A stretch of 64,000 nt of DNA from Sclerotiophoma versabilis (GCA_012274445.1 JAAROD010000029.1:1674001-1738000), one strand, 5' to 3'. Positions 22,587-34,899 are shown, counted from the first letter of the stretch. A program made the numbers and translations. The notes: generated by a model from the sequence alone, not told the origin.

Positions 22587-24138
22587 CTACATAAAAGAGA
22601 ATCGCCTCAACCCAGCACGTACACCAAAGAACAACCCCGCACCAATGCACGTCAGCAGAGGAATACCGTACAGCCCCAACCCAATCAGGATACCCTGCTC
22701 AAAGTACCCAATCGCAATCCAATCCGCTCGTTTCTTCTCCTTGATCTCCTGCGCGGCTTTGCTCAGCGCTTCCGCCGCCGCCCGCCGAGACTCCCTGCCA
22801 CTGAGCACCTTGACCAGCGCCGCTTGCGAGCCCACGGGCGTGATGAACGCAGGCGACGCGAGTGTGAACTGGGCTTTTGTGTACCGCGTGTCGATATCGA
22901 TGGCGTGGAATGCAGGTGCTGCGGGCCCCAGAAGAAGCCGGTAGGAGATGTGATTGACCAGCGATACGTCGGCGTTGACGAACTGGCTCAGATACTTCCC
23001 TGTCGACGGCGTGCCGAAGTAGTATCCTGCCAGCAGGCCGGACGGCGCGTCTGCATCTTCGTCGATCAGGCTGATGGCGTGCTCGAGCGAGGTGATGGCT
23101 GAGACGGCGAAGATGGGTGCGCTGGCTTTTGCTGGTAACGCGGTGAGGCTGGAGAGGTCGACGATGGCGCCGTTGGTGCCCTGTGTTACTACGTTTGTCC
23201 GCCATGACTTGCTGCTTTCCAGGGACTGAAGCGCTTCTGGTGACCCTGGGCCTTTGCTCTGTCCGCCCGGTGTAGGCGACTTTGGCGCGCTCTTCGACTC
23301 TGCCTCCCCCGAGGAAGCGAGGTATGGAATCGCGAATTTCAGAACGTGCTCCAGGAAGTCTTTTTTGACGTACTCGTTGACGAAGACGAGATCAGGCGCG
23401 TACGGCGAACTACCACCAAAGGCGAAGCGCGCTGTGACGAGGTGTTCAGCGGCGGAGGCAAGATCAGCCGTACGGTCTACGATGGCAATGACTTTTTTGT
23501 GCGGCGAAGCAAGGTGCAAGTAAGACGGCTGCTGGACTTGCGATTCTTGCAGAACTTGCAGACTAGTTGCCAGCGTTTCTTGTGCCGGCGTTGAAGACAC
23601 AACTGCGAAAGTGTCCGATTCCAGAGCCTGAGAGAGGAGCGTGCGGAGGAGCGAAGGGAGAGCTCGAAGGTTGTTATCGAGCTGTTAAAATGTTTCATTA
23701 GCATAGGCATCGTTGCTCTTGGGCGAATAGACTTACCTTCAAAGCAACACAGTTACCAGCAGCCAACGCCGCACTCAGTGGTGCAATCGCCGAGAACAAC
23801 GGCGTGTGTCCTGTCTGAGGCTCGATATACACCACTCCCCATGGTTTGGTCTGATCGCTCGCATCTTTGCTCTTAGCAATGCGATACTCTTCCTCCAGCT
23901 CTTTCGCTGGATCGATCGAGCTGTAATGGTCCTTCACAAGCTCCAACGAAAGCGCGACTTCGGTCACCGCTTCATGCTCCGAGACGCGCGTGTCTGATTT
24001 AATCGCGTCTTTGAGAGTGTTGCTGTCACTACGCAATGCGTCATGCAGCGATTTAAGCTGTTTCTGGCGGAAGAAAGAGTTGTGGCAGCGTGCTGTGAGG
24101 GCGGTCGCGTGGAGTTGCGCGAGTGTAGAGTCCGCCAT
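22587..24138 (-). CDS. Aldehyde-dehydrogenase-like protein, catalytic Cys missing, C-terminal membrane anchor
   Basis: Two exons, 24138-23737 and 23681-22587, giving 498 residues (intron GTAAGT...TTAACAG, 55 bp). ALDH superfamily features: an N-terminal helical part, PWGVVYIEP, PLSAALAAGNCVALK (residues 119-134) and VIAIVDRTADLASAAEHL. Where class-3 ALDHs read GQTCIAPDY, this protein reads GSSPYAPDL (about 224-233), so the catalytic Cys is absent. The ELGG general-base motif is also replaced (LHLASPHKK), and the cofactor-binding FTGS segment is shortened. A hydrophobic C-terminus (GILIGLGLYGIPLLTCIGAG) suggests tail anchoring, as in fatty aldehyde dehydrogenases. Probably a pseudoenzyme with a scaffolding or regulatory role; the role is unknown. 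No sign of gene decay. Confidence 0.85.
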
Positions 24139-24525
24139 TGTGAACACGCAAGAAATCGAAGATGAACCAGAAGAACCAAATTGCAAAAGAATGGAGATTC
24201 AGAAGAATAAGATTCCAGGAGACTTACCTCGAGCCCCCGATGTTAAACTCCAGATGTTAAGCTCCACCGAGCCGTACAAGCCGGATGTCGTCGCAATCCT
24301 ATTGGCGATGCAACCCTCGGGACACAGGTCCCCCACATCGGGACATGGAACGTCCCACGCCAACCCCAGCTTTCATCGCGCCCCAGCGACGCCGAACACC
24401 GAGCGAGCAAGCAACGCAATCGTACGAAGATCTAGTTCGCTGACCCAATTCTCCAATTTTAGCTCTGCTCTTGAATCCCAACCTCATCGCTTCACCCTCC
24501 CTCACACGCCCAGAACCCAGCAAAC
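24139..24525. other. Divergent promoter between ALDH-like gene and small gene
   Basis: About 390 bp between two divergent ATGs, with a pyrimidine-rich leader before 24526. Nothing else seen. Confidence 0.4.
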
Positions 24526-24945
24526 ATGTCCGTAACCACAACATCCAACCCCCTAGCCTACGCCTCCGCCGCCGTCCTTCGCGACTATGAACTCACCCAC
24601 TCGACATCCGAAGACACCCTCGATCCCTCCGTGAACACGCACCCCAGCCCACACGTCCAGACCCCACCAGACTGGCCGACAGACCATCGCCGCGTCCCCG
24701 CATACCGACCGATTAATTACCAACTCGATCAGAGCGAGAGGCGCGTCTATCAGAATCCGATTGAGAGGGCATTTATCGGTACCATGTTTACGGGTGTACT
24801 TTTACAGTCTGTGAGTTTGTCTGATTTCTTTCTATTCTACCCACTCATTCAAACCGTTCTATTCATTCCATTCCCTCAATTGAGGGAATGAGTGTGACTT
24901 AATCAAGATTCGCGCATTTTTTGCTAACACCAGGGTAGACTATAA
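24526..24945 (+). CDS. Small conserved-looking protein, 98 residues
   Basis: Exon 24526-24810 joins 24934-24945 through a 123-bp intron (GTGAGT, branch GCTAAC, ACACCAG). The product ends GVLLQSGRL. Without splicing the frame continues to 24891 with an implausible hydrophobic tail (121 residues). The protein has a Ser/Thr/Pro-rich first half, then NYQLDQSERRVYQNPIERAF and a weakly hydrophobic C-terminus (IGTMFTGVLL). Function unknown. The strong 3' splice signal supports the spliced form. Confidence 0.55.
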
Positions 24946-25718
24946 GTAAATTCTGGCGCGCGACTATAGGAAAAGTGTGGAGCGTTGGGTACAAGGTTGG
25001 TGGGGAGTGGTGATTATGGGAGGGAAAAAACGGGTTGGTGATGCGGGGATTTCCTGCGCTTCGTGCGGAGGTGGATTAGGTGGATTTGTTATTGGCGTAC
25101 GGATTTGCTTTTGTTAAGTGTATACACTTCATCTTAGGGGTTGTCTGCGGAATTCGATTAAGTGTGTTGATGGGATTCAGAGCTCGATCGTAGATATATA
25201 TCGTGGTGCAGGAATAACCAAGTACAATCTGTAGACTCAGACGACAGTACAATCTGTCTGCATGGTACTCAATGCTTCCCGCGTTTCCAAGGAATATTCA
25301 AGGTGTCATCGTTTGTACAACGTTCGACTGCAGGTTTGTGTTCTGAGCCAATCGCAACACACTTGTTCCCAATCAAGGAAGATCCCTGTTGCCTTCTAAC
25401 GTCCAACTTCTTTCCAACAACATCCGTCTTCCACTGCGCCGCGCAGAGCTTCACTCGAGAAAAGAAACGAGACACGGAATGCCGCCCGATGGAGTCTACG
25501 GACACCGATGGCAGTTGTGGTGTGCACCCCGGACCCCAGCTTTCGGCAGGCTAACGTTCTGCCCTCCACATTCCGGGGTTAAGTTCGACCGCGCATGAGA
25601 CCCGGTGATGGCAGAAAGCAGACCAAAATGATATCCGACAGTCCATTTGAGGTCCCTTTCTTTCAAATTTCTTGTCCATGTTTCCTTCTCTACATCTCTC
25701 ACATTACTCATCAGCGTC
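24946..25718. other. Intergenic, 0.8 kb
   Basis: Low-complexity AT-rich stretch near 25190-25210 (gatatatatcg), otherwise unremarkable. Promoter of the monooxygenase gene at its right end. Confidence 0.4.
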
Positions 25719-27946
25719 ATGACGGATTTCACGCAGAACCAGGCGAACGGCGTCAACGGCTTACCACACGATGAGGCCAGGCCGCTGAACATCACAATCG
25801 TCGGTGCTGGTATTGGTGGTCTCTCTGCAGCCATTTTGCTGCGTCAGCAAGGACATGCTGTCACCCTGCTCGAGCAGTCGCGCTTTGCCAACGAGCTGGG
25901 TGCGGCAGTCCACCTCGCCCCTAATGCCAACGGACTCCTCCGTCGTATGGGACTCTTCCCCGAAAAGCTCGGTGCAGTAGCTTGTAAGAAGTTAAGTCAG
26001 TGGTTGCCCAACGGCAAGGAGCTGTTTAGCATACCTCTCGAGCGCGAGGCTCACCGCTGGCAACATCCCTGGCAGCTTGCACATCGTGTTGGCTTGCACT
26101 CTGAGCTGAAGAGGCTCGCAACCACAGAAGATGGCCCTGGCAAGCCCGCGATCCTCAAGACACGATCGCGAGTCGTGGATGTCGACACCGCAGAGGGTAC
26201 TGTCACGCTAGAGAACGGCGAGGTAGTGCATGGCGATATCGTTATTGGTGCCGACGGTGTACACTCCAAGACAAGACCTAAAATACCAGGTGCTGAGAAT
26301 GCCAAAACATTCGGTTCTGGAAAGAGCGCATTCCGCTTCCTCATGCCCAGAGAGCGAGCTTTGGCCGATCCAGAAACCAGAAAGTTCGCTGAGCACGAGG
26401 GCCATCTCATCATGATCTTTGGTCGTGACCGGCGTGTGGTGATATACCCGACTTCAGACAACACACTGCTGAACTTTGTCAATATCCATCCCACCTCGGA
26501 ATCTCAAATCAATCCTGAGGCGGCAGGCAGCAGTGATTGGCAGAACCAGGGAAACATCGACAAGATGCTCGAAATCTACAAAGACTTCGAGCCAGCTGTG
26601 TTGAAGCTGCTTGGCATGGCGGACGAAGAAACTCTGAAAGTGTGGGAGCTGCTTGATATGGAGCAGCTACCGACATGGACCCACGAGAAGGTGGTCCTTA
26701 TTGGTGATGCAGCACACCCCTTCACACCTCGTAAGTCAAACCTACCCTGTATTTCAGAGAGACAGTGCTAATGTATACATCGACAGACCAAGGTCAGGGT
26801 GCGGGCCAAGCCATCGAAGACGCTGCATCACTTGCCGTCATGCTGCAGAGGGGTACGCCCCTCAGCGCCATCCCTGAGTGTCTGAAACTGTATCAGAAGT
26901 GCCGCTATGAACGTGCCTCATACATCCAAGAGATCTCTCGCATCGCCGGCATGGACTTGGGTTCCGGTCCGCCATTGGATTCGTCGCGTTTTACAGCTTA
27001 CAACTTCGGCCACGACGAATGGGACCACTCAAGCCAGATGCTGCGAAAGCATGAGTGGGAGAACAAGAAGGGCTTGTTCTGGAGGATGCCAACATCTTTT
27101 GGACCCATGCCAGGACCCCGGCAAGACTTTCACGGCTGTCCCCGCGACGGAAGCAAAGCTACGTTCAAGACGACAAGCATTAAGTTCAAGTCGAGCAGAA
27201 CGGTTTTGGAAAACCTCTTCCCAACTGAGAAGCTCAAGTTTGCGTCTCCAGATACTGTCGTCCATGCTACGTTTGCTACAACACAGCTCGACAACCTGGA
27301 ATGGCTAGGCGGTCGAGGCTACTCGCACTTCGGCCTGTACATCCACGGCGTACAATACACCAAAGAAAATGGCGAGACGGTTGCAGGCACATACCTCCCC
27401 GTACTGTTCGAGAACCTTGCAGACCCAATCCTCAGCGGAAGGGAAGAGCTCGGCTTCCCCAAGCTGTTCGCCGACCTTGAGGTACAGCAAGACGGCAACA
27501 CCTGGTCGCTAAACGCTAGCTGGATGGGTTCCAAGTTCGCGACCCTGACTCTTTCCAACGCCACCGAGTCTCTAACGAACAGCGACTCCGCAGCCCAGCA
27601 CGAGCAAACTCCCGCGTCCGCACCTGCCGAAGAGGGTCTGTTCGTCTCGAAGCACGTTCCTGCCACTGGCAGCACGGGCAGCGAATCGCGAGGCCAGGCC
27701 GACGCCGAGTACACCGCTTTTCTGCCCGCCGCGTTAGACGCAAAGTCCGTAGAGCGGAAAGTATCCAAAACGCTGAAGGCGAGGGACGCGCAGATGCAGT
27801 TCGACGCTCTAGACTGGAAGGCACTGCCCACGCTGCACCACGTCATCGCGAGATTACAGGAGGTACCCGTGTATGAGGTCGTGGAGGCGAAGACCGAGGA
27901 GGGTACGGGGGTGAGCGATGTTAGTTCTATGCAGAGGATGGAATAA
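25719..27946 (+). CDS. FAD-dependent monooxygenase fused to acetoacetate-decarboxylase-like domain
   Basis: Two exons, 25719-26730 and 26787-27946 (intron GTAAGT...CGACAG), giving 723 residues. Residues 1-430 are a class A flavin monooxygenase of the salicylate-hydroxylase type: ITIVGAGIGGLSAA (GxGxxG at 29-34), GADGVHSKTR (DG motif, about 177-186) and GDAAHPFTP (329-337). Residues about 480-720 match the acetoacetate decarboxylase fold, with GREELGFPK, whose Lys563 is at the Schiff-base position. The family chemistry would be NAD(P)H-dependent hydroxylation of an aromatic or enol substrate followed by decarboxylation or retro-aldol-like chemistry. Such fusions occur in fungi, but the substrate is not known. 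A TTG-initiated upstream extension was ignored. It lies next to an MFS gene and an extradiol dioxygenase cluster. Confidence 0.88.
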
Positions 27947-29006
27947 GTATGACCTGATCATGAAATAATCAATTCGTACATCTAAAAATTTCAATAACAT
28001 CAACCTTTCTCTAATGCCTCTAATCTCTGTACCAACTCTTTGTCGTGTTTTCGACACACATGCCTGGTGTAGCTGTCTCGCACTGCGGGGCTTTGCAACA
28101 AACCAAGTATCACAAGGTCCTGCAACATCCCGGTGTTGAGTGTGAATATCCTGGCGTCGAGTGTGAATATCCCGGCGTCAAGCGTAGATATGCCGGCATC
28201 AAGTGCCGATACGGTATCGGCGCTTCGTCCAAATCCCAACCTCCAATCTTGATTACTCAACAATCCAAACCCCCCCCCCCCCATATCTCTTCATTGTTAG
28301 CCTTTCCATAGACGTCAATTAGCTACTTTTGTTCGTTTCGTTCGTGGGAGTCTTTACAGTTAAAGATTCTTCAATGAGATTCGTGACTCTTGCTTAACCA
28401 ACATTGATGTAGGTAGGGGGTTGGGGTTTTGATTGATTCATTGATTGATTGATTAGTTGTATTTGAGCAGAATCGATGCGGAAGTCAATTGATGTTTGGA
28501 CTCGGTTTGAATACTGGCAACTCTGGGTTGATGACGCGTAGGCCGTGTGGTGGCGGGGGGGTTTTTTTTCCCATAGTGGACTACAGTGGACTACAGTAAT
28601 ACTGTAATAGATATACGAGATTGGAAAAAATGGTCTGCCTGTGAAGAATCTGTTGAAAGTGCGGGCGCAGAGCGATGAGGTTGTAGGATTATGGTTCTTT
28701 TGCTACGGTCTACTACTATGGTTTATGGAATATGGTCAACTTGGTGCTCTGTGTCCCTGTAGGGCTTGACTCTCTTGCATACGATGTCTAAAGAACTGAG
28801 CGAGCAACAATAGTCTGAGTACTACGTCTGGTTGGTAGCGCTGAGGAGGCACATGGAATCAGTCTCGCATCTAGCAAAATCGCTTCATTCACGGACTTGG
28901 AGCGGCAGTGAACGGTTTAAAGCTCGCATTATAGCTAATCTGATCTATTACTGCACAAGGCAGATAGCCCTTTAATAACAACATAGTACAGCATAGCAAA
29001 TTATAA
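27947..29006. other. Intergenic, 1.1 kb, simple repeats
   Basis: Contains the 21-bp minisatellite listed separately, a run of 13 C (28270-28282), an attg-attg microsatellite near 28435-28455 and G/T runs near 28553-28570. A 94-codon minus-strand frame across the minisatellite is probably not a gene. Confidence 0.5.
28130..28213. repeat. 21-bp minisatellite, four diverged units
   Basis: Four successive 21-bp units of pattern ccggcgtcgagtgtgaatatc, with increasing divergence from left to right. The unit is a multiple of three, and the minus strand reads as TLDAGIF-like heptads. Confidence 0.75.
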
Positions 29007-30723
29007 TTACTGCGCGTTACCCTCAGGCACCCACTTCGCAGTCCAGATCCGCAGACGCTTCCCGTAGATCAAGAACGGGATCGCCAGTAGCGAAAAAATA
29101 CCCGTCAGCATCCCGAAGATACCGAATGGCTCTGCAGGCCCCGTGTGCTGAACCCACTCGCCCGCAAAGAAGGTCCATGCAAAACTCACAACAGCCCTGG
29201 CACTCGTAACCGCTACAAAGCAGTCCCCAGCAATACTCGTATACGACTCGATCAGATAGTTGAAGCCCACAGATGGCGCCTGCATGAGCCCGAATGAGAC
29301 CATGCCCAGGCCAAACTGCAGACCGACCCATCCGGTTGGCGAAGGGTTCTGGGCCACGAAGCCGAAGACGAGTGCGCCGGCTGTGGAAATGAACAGTGCG
29401 GGAAGGGCGGTGACGAGACGGGTTTCAGGTTCTGCGTAGCCGTGCGAGTCCTTGGCTGCGGTACGCTTGGTCGTCCAGTCGGCGACGAGGTAAGTGTAGA
29501 TGCAACCCAGCAGCGCGCCGACGATACCACCGACGTTGATCAAGCCGACATTCTTGCCCCAGAGGTATGGAGGGACGGCCACGAGCTGCGGGCCGACAGT
29601 GCTGATGGTGACGATGAGGCCGATGAGGCCCGCGTACCAGGCGGAAATGAGCCAGACACCGGGGAGGCGCATGGCTTTGTACGGAGCAAGGAAGTTGCGG
29701 CCGATGCCGGGGCGGTAGGTGATGAGCTTCAAAGATTTGATGTACGAGTACGGAGGGTAGGAAGATGATGGTGGCTGAATGGTCGACACAGCTTCCTTTT
29801 GCTCGACGTCGTTTTTCCCGTTTTCGCCTTCGAGATCGTTGAGCCATTGAGGGCGGTCGTAGAGAGTTTCTGCTTGGAAGACAAGGCAGAGAGCAAAGGT
29901 TATTGCGCACAGGAGAACATTCATCCAGTGGATCCAGTCGAGGCCCATGTTCGACACGATGTAGCCGCCGGCAATGCCTCCAACAAGCGAGCCGATTGCT
30001 AAGAACACGGTATAGATGGCCTGGAAGCCGTCAGTATGCCGCAACTATCAAGTTTGAATGCACGACTCACCATTGCGCGTCCACGCTGGTGCACGAAGAA
30101 TATCTCTCCAACAACATCAGGCGCGACTGCGTCGGCGGGACCTCCTCCAATGCCCATGAAAATACGAGCTGCTAGAAGGCTATTGAAGTCTGTCGTCAAG
30201 CCAGCCCACATGCTTGATAAGACAAGAATCAACAGACTGCCCAGGATGACAGGTCTGCGTCCGAATGTGTTGGCCAGAGGCACCCACCACAGGTTTGAAC
30301 AACCCAACATAAGGATGTTGACGGCGACCAAGTGGGTGAGTGTAGAGAAAGGCTTAGGCGGTAGCCCAAATATGGGCGATGCCGCATAGACCGGCAGCGC
30401 GCTTGCGATTGATGCAGCTGTGAAGTTGACCACAAAAGGATGGACCGACATGCAGAACAACATGGCCATCTTCCGCCACATAGGCAGATTCAGAGGGTCC
30501 GCAGGGTCCGAAGATGGTTGAGGTACCAGACGGATCTCATCGTGGTTCTGCTGCGATGCAGCCCATTCAAGGTGCTCTGAGGGTAGTCAGTGGATTGATA
30601 ACGATAATTGTAATGACCAGATTTCATAAGATGGGTCTTACCAACGAGCGTTGTTGTGCCTGGCGGTGTAGCATTCTTGACCTCATCCTTGGACAACGCA
30701 AACGCCTCCCTAAGAGATGTCAT
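29007..30723 (-). CDS. MFS transporter, DHA1 (drug:H+ antiporter)-like
   Basis: Three exons: 30723-30642, 30576-30071 and 30020-29007, giving 533 residues (introns 65 and 50 bp, phases agree). Twelve hydrophobic segments. MFS signatures: NTFGRRPVILGS between TM2 and TM3 (motif A), ARIFMGIGGGPADAVAP, HQRGRAM, and SLVGGIAGGYI in TM5. A roughly 60-residue central loop separates the halves. The pattern is that of fungal proton-coupled drug or polyamine exporters. It is transcribed away from the FAD monooxygenase gene and lies in the putative catabolic cluster, so export of a toxic aromatic or uptake of a substrate are both possible. Confidence 0.9.
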
Positions 30724-31464
30724 GTTGAGTGGCAATGAAACCTCAAGCTCTTCCGTGTCGCTGCGACTTCAATGAGAGATGCTCTACATGGTGTTGGTAT
30801 GTCTCTCAGATTATATAGACAGTAGACCAGAAGGCGTTGGAGCCCGTGTCCACGCTCGGTCGCTTTACAGCGAATAAGCGTGCGCTTCGGCATCCTCCAT
30901 TGATGCGACAAAGAGTGCATTGACTCAGATTACCCCAGCTTGAAGTGCCGTTGTGTGGGGATGACTGGAACGGTCCGATGTGGAGGAGGTTCTCCGCCGG
31001 TCTAAGACCAAGATGAACAAGATAGGCGGGGCTGGTCCTAACACATCTACCCTCATGACAAACCAACCAATAGCCGTCGAGCTTTGTGATTAATTCGCAA
31101 CCAGCTAGACCCAATTTCCTTGATTAAAGAGCCTGAGCCGCTGGAACTTTGGCCTTGCACGTGGATCGTGCAGTATTATAGTAACCGGCATAAGTAGTGA
31201 AGGTGGAGCAGAGATACTCGGCTGGAGTTTTCGGGTAAGTAGAATTCAGCTGTGTCGTTATGTAACTTTAGAAACAGTGATGCGAACGCGTAGTTGCAGC
31301 TAGAGATACGTTAGCATCATATCACATAGGCTGGATTCAGTGTAGTTTGGTCAGTAGAGCCATTCGGCTTCATTAAACAGCATCCCTGTTATGCTTTCTC
31401 CACCTTCATTATTTATACCGGGTATCACATGTAGTACATCTGCGGCCGGGCTGCACAAAACATT
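30724..31464. other. Intergenic, 0.7 kb
   Basis: Promoter of the MFS gene (a TATATA-like element near 30814-30822) and 3' flank of the regulator gene. Nothing else recognised. Confidence 0.4.
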
Positions 31465-34400
31465 TTACGATCTGTTTCCTGGTCGCAGACCCTCCAATAA
31501 TTGCACCAGATTACCAACCAATGGCGGGCATGATCCTTCAACAGACTCATAGGGTGCCAGCAATAGCTGGACTAAGCCATCCATGACCGCAGCAACATCG
31601 CTGAGCGGGATGGCGTCCTTCGATTTTGTCGTCCTGATTGACGGAAGCCCTCGATCCAATGTGATAAACCTACGCGCACTGAGGGTGTCGTCCCCATTGA
31701 GTACCACTACTGCTTGTGCGCTGTCGCTAGACATCGGTTTGTCTGTTGCAGATCGCTTCAGGAACCCATAACCCCATAGTATGAGCCCTGCATGGTATAC
31801 GGCGATGGCGTTGAAGTTGCAGAGTAGACCTTTCGGGAGGGCCCCAGCAGCACGAAGAATCTGGCCAGCGTGCCACAACGCCTGACGGGCTGGAACAGTT
31901 TTGATCCAATCGCGCAATGAAGGATAGGCGGAGCGGGCTTCTTCTTGACCCTCAATTCCAGCAAAGAGCTGGATGTCGTCTAAGGGAGCGCTGAGATGTA
32001 CCAGCATCAGCTCCATCGTAATCTCAGCTGCTTTCGTCATTGGAGGGCTGCTGACGTGGAAGTCTTCGATTTGCTTTGTAAGTTCTTGATATCGGGACGA
32101 CAGTATGAGGCTGTTGTGTTCTTTCGTGGGTGATCGCGCACCAAGCGAGCTCATCTGGCGGAACTCCCAGACCATGCCCCACATCATGTGTAGATACGTC
32201 GCGCTGGCGCTGTCATGTCGTGCAAGATGATCAAGATCCAGGAGACAGTCAATAGCTGATGGGCGCTTTCTCGCATCGTCCCAGGTGTTCTCCAGACACG
32301 CGGCCTTCCAGGCGCTCGCCGACTTCGCTAGCCAAAGATCTATACAATGTCAGCCAGAGTCATCCGGTGTACCTAGAAAAAGCGGAGGGGCACTTACGGT
32401 TTGAGCTGGGCAAGGGCAGATGCATCTCTGAGTAGGTCATTAACGGCGGTTTGAGTAGGGCCATTGACGATTGTCTATCAAGCTCGAAGACGCGGTAGAT
32501 GAGACGAAGGTATGACTCTTGGTGCACCCACTCTCGCCATTTCGCCTCCAGAGCTGACCCCTCCTCCTCCGCATGCGGAGCAATGTCTTTCCATGTTGAT
32601 CGTCGCAGCCTCCCTCCACGTCGAATCATCGTCACGAGTGGCTGGAGAAAGCTCTCTGCGATCTCCATCTTGCGACTTACACCAGACCACATTCCCACAA
32701 TCAACTGCAGGTGAAAGGTCCTTACATGCTGTAGGTCTCGAATTGCAGAATTGTCTTCCTCGAAGGATTTTGCCTGACCCATGCGAGCAGCTTCGTGCAG
32801 AGCAAACCCAAGCTTCCGTAGAGGTACGTCCGGTGTCGAAGCAGCGCCTGCAGATATTATACAAGCCAGCAGTTCTGGACTCAGCTTTGCGAGTGACAAA
32901 GTCGGAAGATGAAACCAGGACTGTACATCGAGAGCTGGTGAGGTCAAGAAAAATTGTATGAGTCCATCAAGCAGTTCGACACTTGGAAACGCAGATGCTA
33001 TTCGCTTGACATTCTCAGGGCTGCATGTACCAAGGACCAGAGCCATGACTTGATCACGGCTCACGCGTCCGAGTCTTTCGTTAAGTGCGCGACGTTGTGG
33101 AAGATGTGCACGACGATGGCTTTCCCTATCCGAATCAGGGAATGCTAGATTTGTCTGCTCCATCCCACTGTGGTCCTTGTCTCGACGAGGCAGATAGCGC
33201 CATATACTCTGTTTGAAAGCTTCTGTGCGTACTGGGGCGCTGTCGCTTTCCAGAGGCTGCGGCTCAAGCCCTTGAGCGTCAGTTGATGGCGTCCCTGCAG
33301 TGAATGGCACTTGGAAGTTGTACTGATCTAGTAATCCAAGGTCAAGATCTGTTAGGCCAACGTCCATATCGAAATTGAGATCCATAATACCACGTGGAGT
33401 CGCATGGCCAGACAGGAAAGATTCGAAGGGTGGCATATTGCGGAAATAGTCTGGTAGGAATGGGTCAACGCTCAGTGTGTTGTCAAAATTGGGCATTGTG
33501 TTATCGAAGAATGACAAGTCTGTGTTGTCAGTGTCTGTGTAAAGCTGATCCATGGGTAGTGTGCCCGAGTTTTGTTTGACATTGTTGTAGGTAGTCAACG
33601 ATCTCTCACGATCAGCGGAATCCGAATTGCTCGAGGGTGTCATCTGTGCTACTGGTATGGGCGGCGGATCAAAGTTGGTGTTCATTTTGTCGCCATCAGT
33701 CAATTGCAGTGTCAGGCTTTGATTTTTCTCAGGCGGCGGCATTGGTGAAGCGTAGTCGAGCCCATTCGACAAATCAAGCAGATCTTGCGCCGCATGAACA
33801 GCATCGAGTTCGTTCACTTCAGTCTCATCTGTTGTGGCGGCTTCCGGTACTCGGCAGGCGATGTTCTTCTTCTTACAACGACTGCAGGGCTTTTCGTCCT
33901 CGCAGCGTAGATGGCTTTGGGAGCAGGCCTCGCACGCTTGCACTACACGAGTGTCGCGAGCAATCTCTTTCTTCTGCCTTTTGGCGACAGAATCGGAGCT
34001 GTGGTTCGTCACATGCCTCTTAAGTAGGTCTCTGCGAAGGGTCAGGATGTCTCGCGTCGGAATTAGTGGGGGGATGGACGTACATCCTGGCGAAACCCTT
34101 TGAGCAGACGGGACAGATGTAGGGTTTCTGCCGCGTATCTAAACTCAGAAGTCAGTCATGGGCAATGATCTACCAATAAGGAGCGCACGTGGTGATGAAG
34201 GCGCAGGATACAGCTTAAGATGACGTACCCTGCCGAGCAGGCAAGAATCACCTTCTCACACCGCTGCAGACGGTTGAAGACCTCTCGATCTCCGACTATA
34301 CGCGTCTTACAAGAGAGAATACGTACGCGCTCGAACGTGTCGCGTGAGATGGTCTGCTCTGGTGAAGGACCTCTTACACGTGCTGCACTGGAAAAGTCTT

Positions 34401-34465
34401 TGCGGCCCCGAATCGGGTATAGCAGCAATAAATTGCTCCTGCGGTGGTGCTACATTTGCCTGCAT
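31465..34465 (-). CDS. Transcription factor with two C2H2 fingers plus Zn2Cys6 and fungal_trans region
   Basis: Four exons: 34465-34327, 34138-34084, 34031-32398 and 32339-31465, giving 900 residues. Exon 1 encodes finger 1 (C27, C30, H43, H47; CSTCKRSFTRADHLTRH). Its second His codon is split by a 188-bp intron. Exon 2 and the start of exon 3 encode finger 2 (C55, C58, H71, H75; CPVCSKGFARIDLLKRH). A Zn2Cys6 cluster follows (Cys98, 101, 108, 114, 117, 124). Residues 330-750 look like the helical fungal-specific regulatory domain. This mixed class is common among pathway regulators in filamentous fungi. It starts 434 bp from, and is divergent to, the dioxygenase gene, which makes it the likely local regulator. 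The two short 5' exons are easy to miss; starting at 34012 would lose both C2H2 fingers. Confidence 0.88.
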
Positions 34466-34899
34466 TGTAATTGCATTGAACGATAGTAGCTTCGGGTGAG
34501 CGAGGTGGAGGAGAATCTGGGGAAAGCTGGATTGTGGGGAGTGTTACAGCCAAATCGTGCACGGCACAGCGCGGAAACAGAATGCGACCGAAGCCGAGGT
34601 CGAGGCCGTCCCCCACCTCCCGAGTTTCTGCACCCTCGACCATCACTCAGCATTCTGTTGAAGATGAAGCCGAACACCGAGCCTGCAAACCAATCTTGTT
34701 CTTACATTCGTCCAAATCTCGGCGGACGAATACAAGGCACCCGGCAAGTTTGTGGCTGCCTCTCCGCCTCAACTGATCCACCTTCACATCCGCTGGGTTC
34801 ATCAGCAGTTCATCAGTTACGTTCTCGGATTGAGAAAAATCACCACAAAATCATTTTATTATAGACTGAGAGCTCTTGGACGATACCAAAACCCTCGAT
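34466..34899. promoter_or_regulatory. Divergent promoter, regulator / extradiol dioxygenase
   Basis: This 434-bp segment separates the divergent starts of the C2H2/Zn2Cys6 regulator and the dioxygenase. It holds CGG/CCG-containing stretches (for example aatctcggcggacg near 34716-34729) that could serve Zn2Cys6 proteins. No symmetric site is convincing by eye. Confidence 0.35.
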
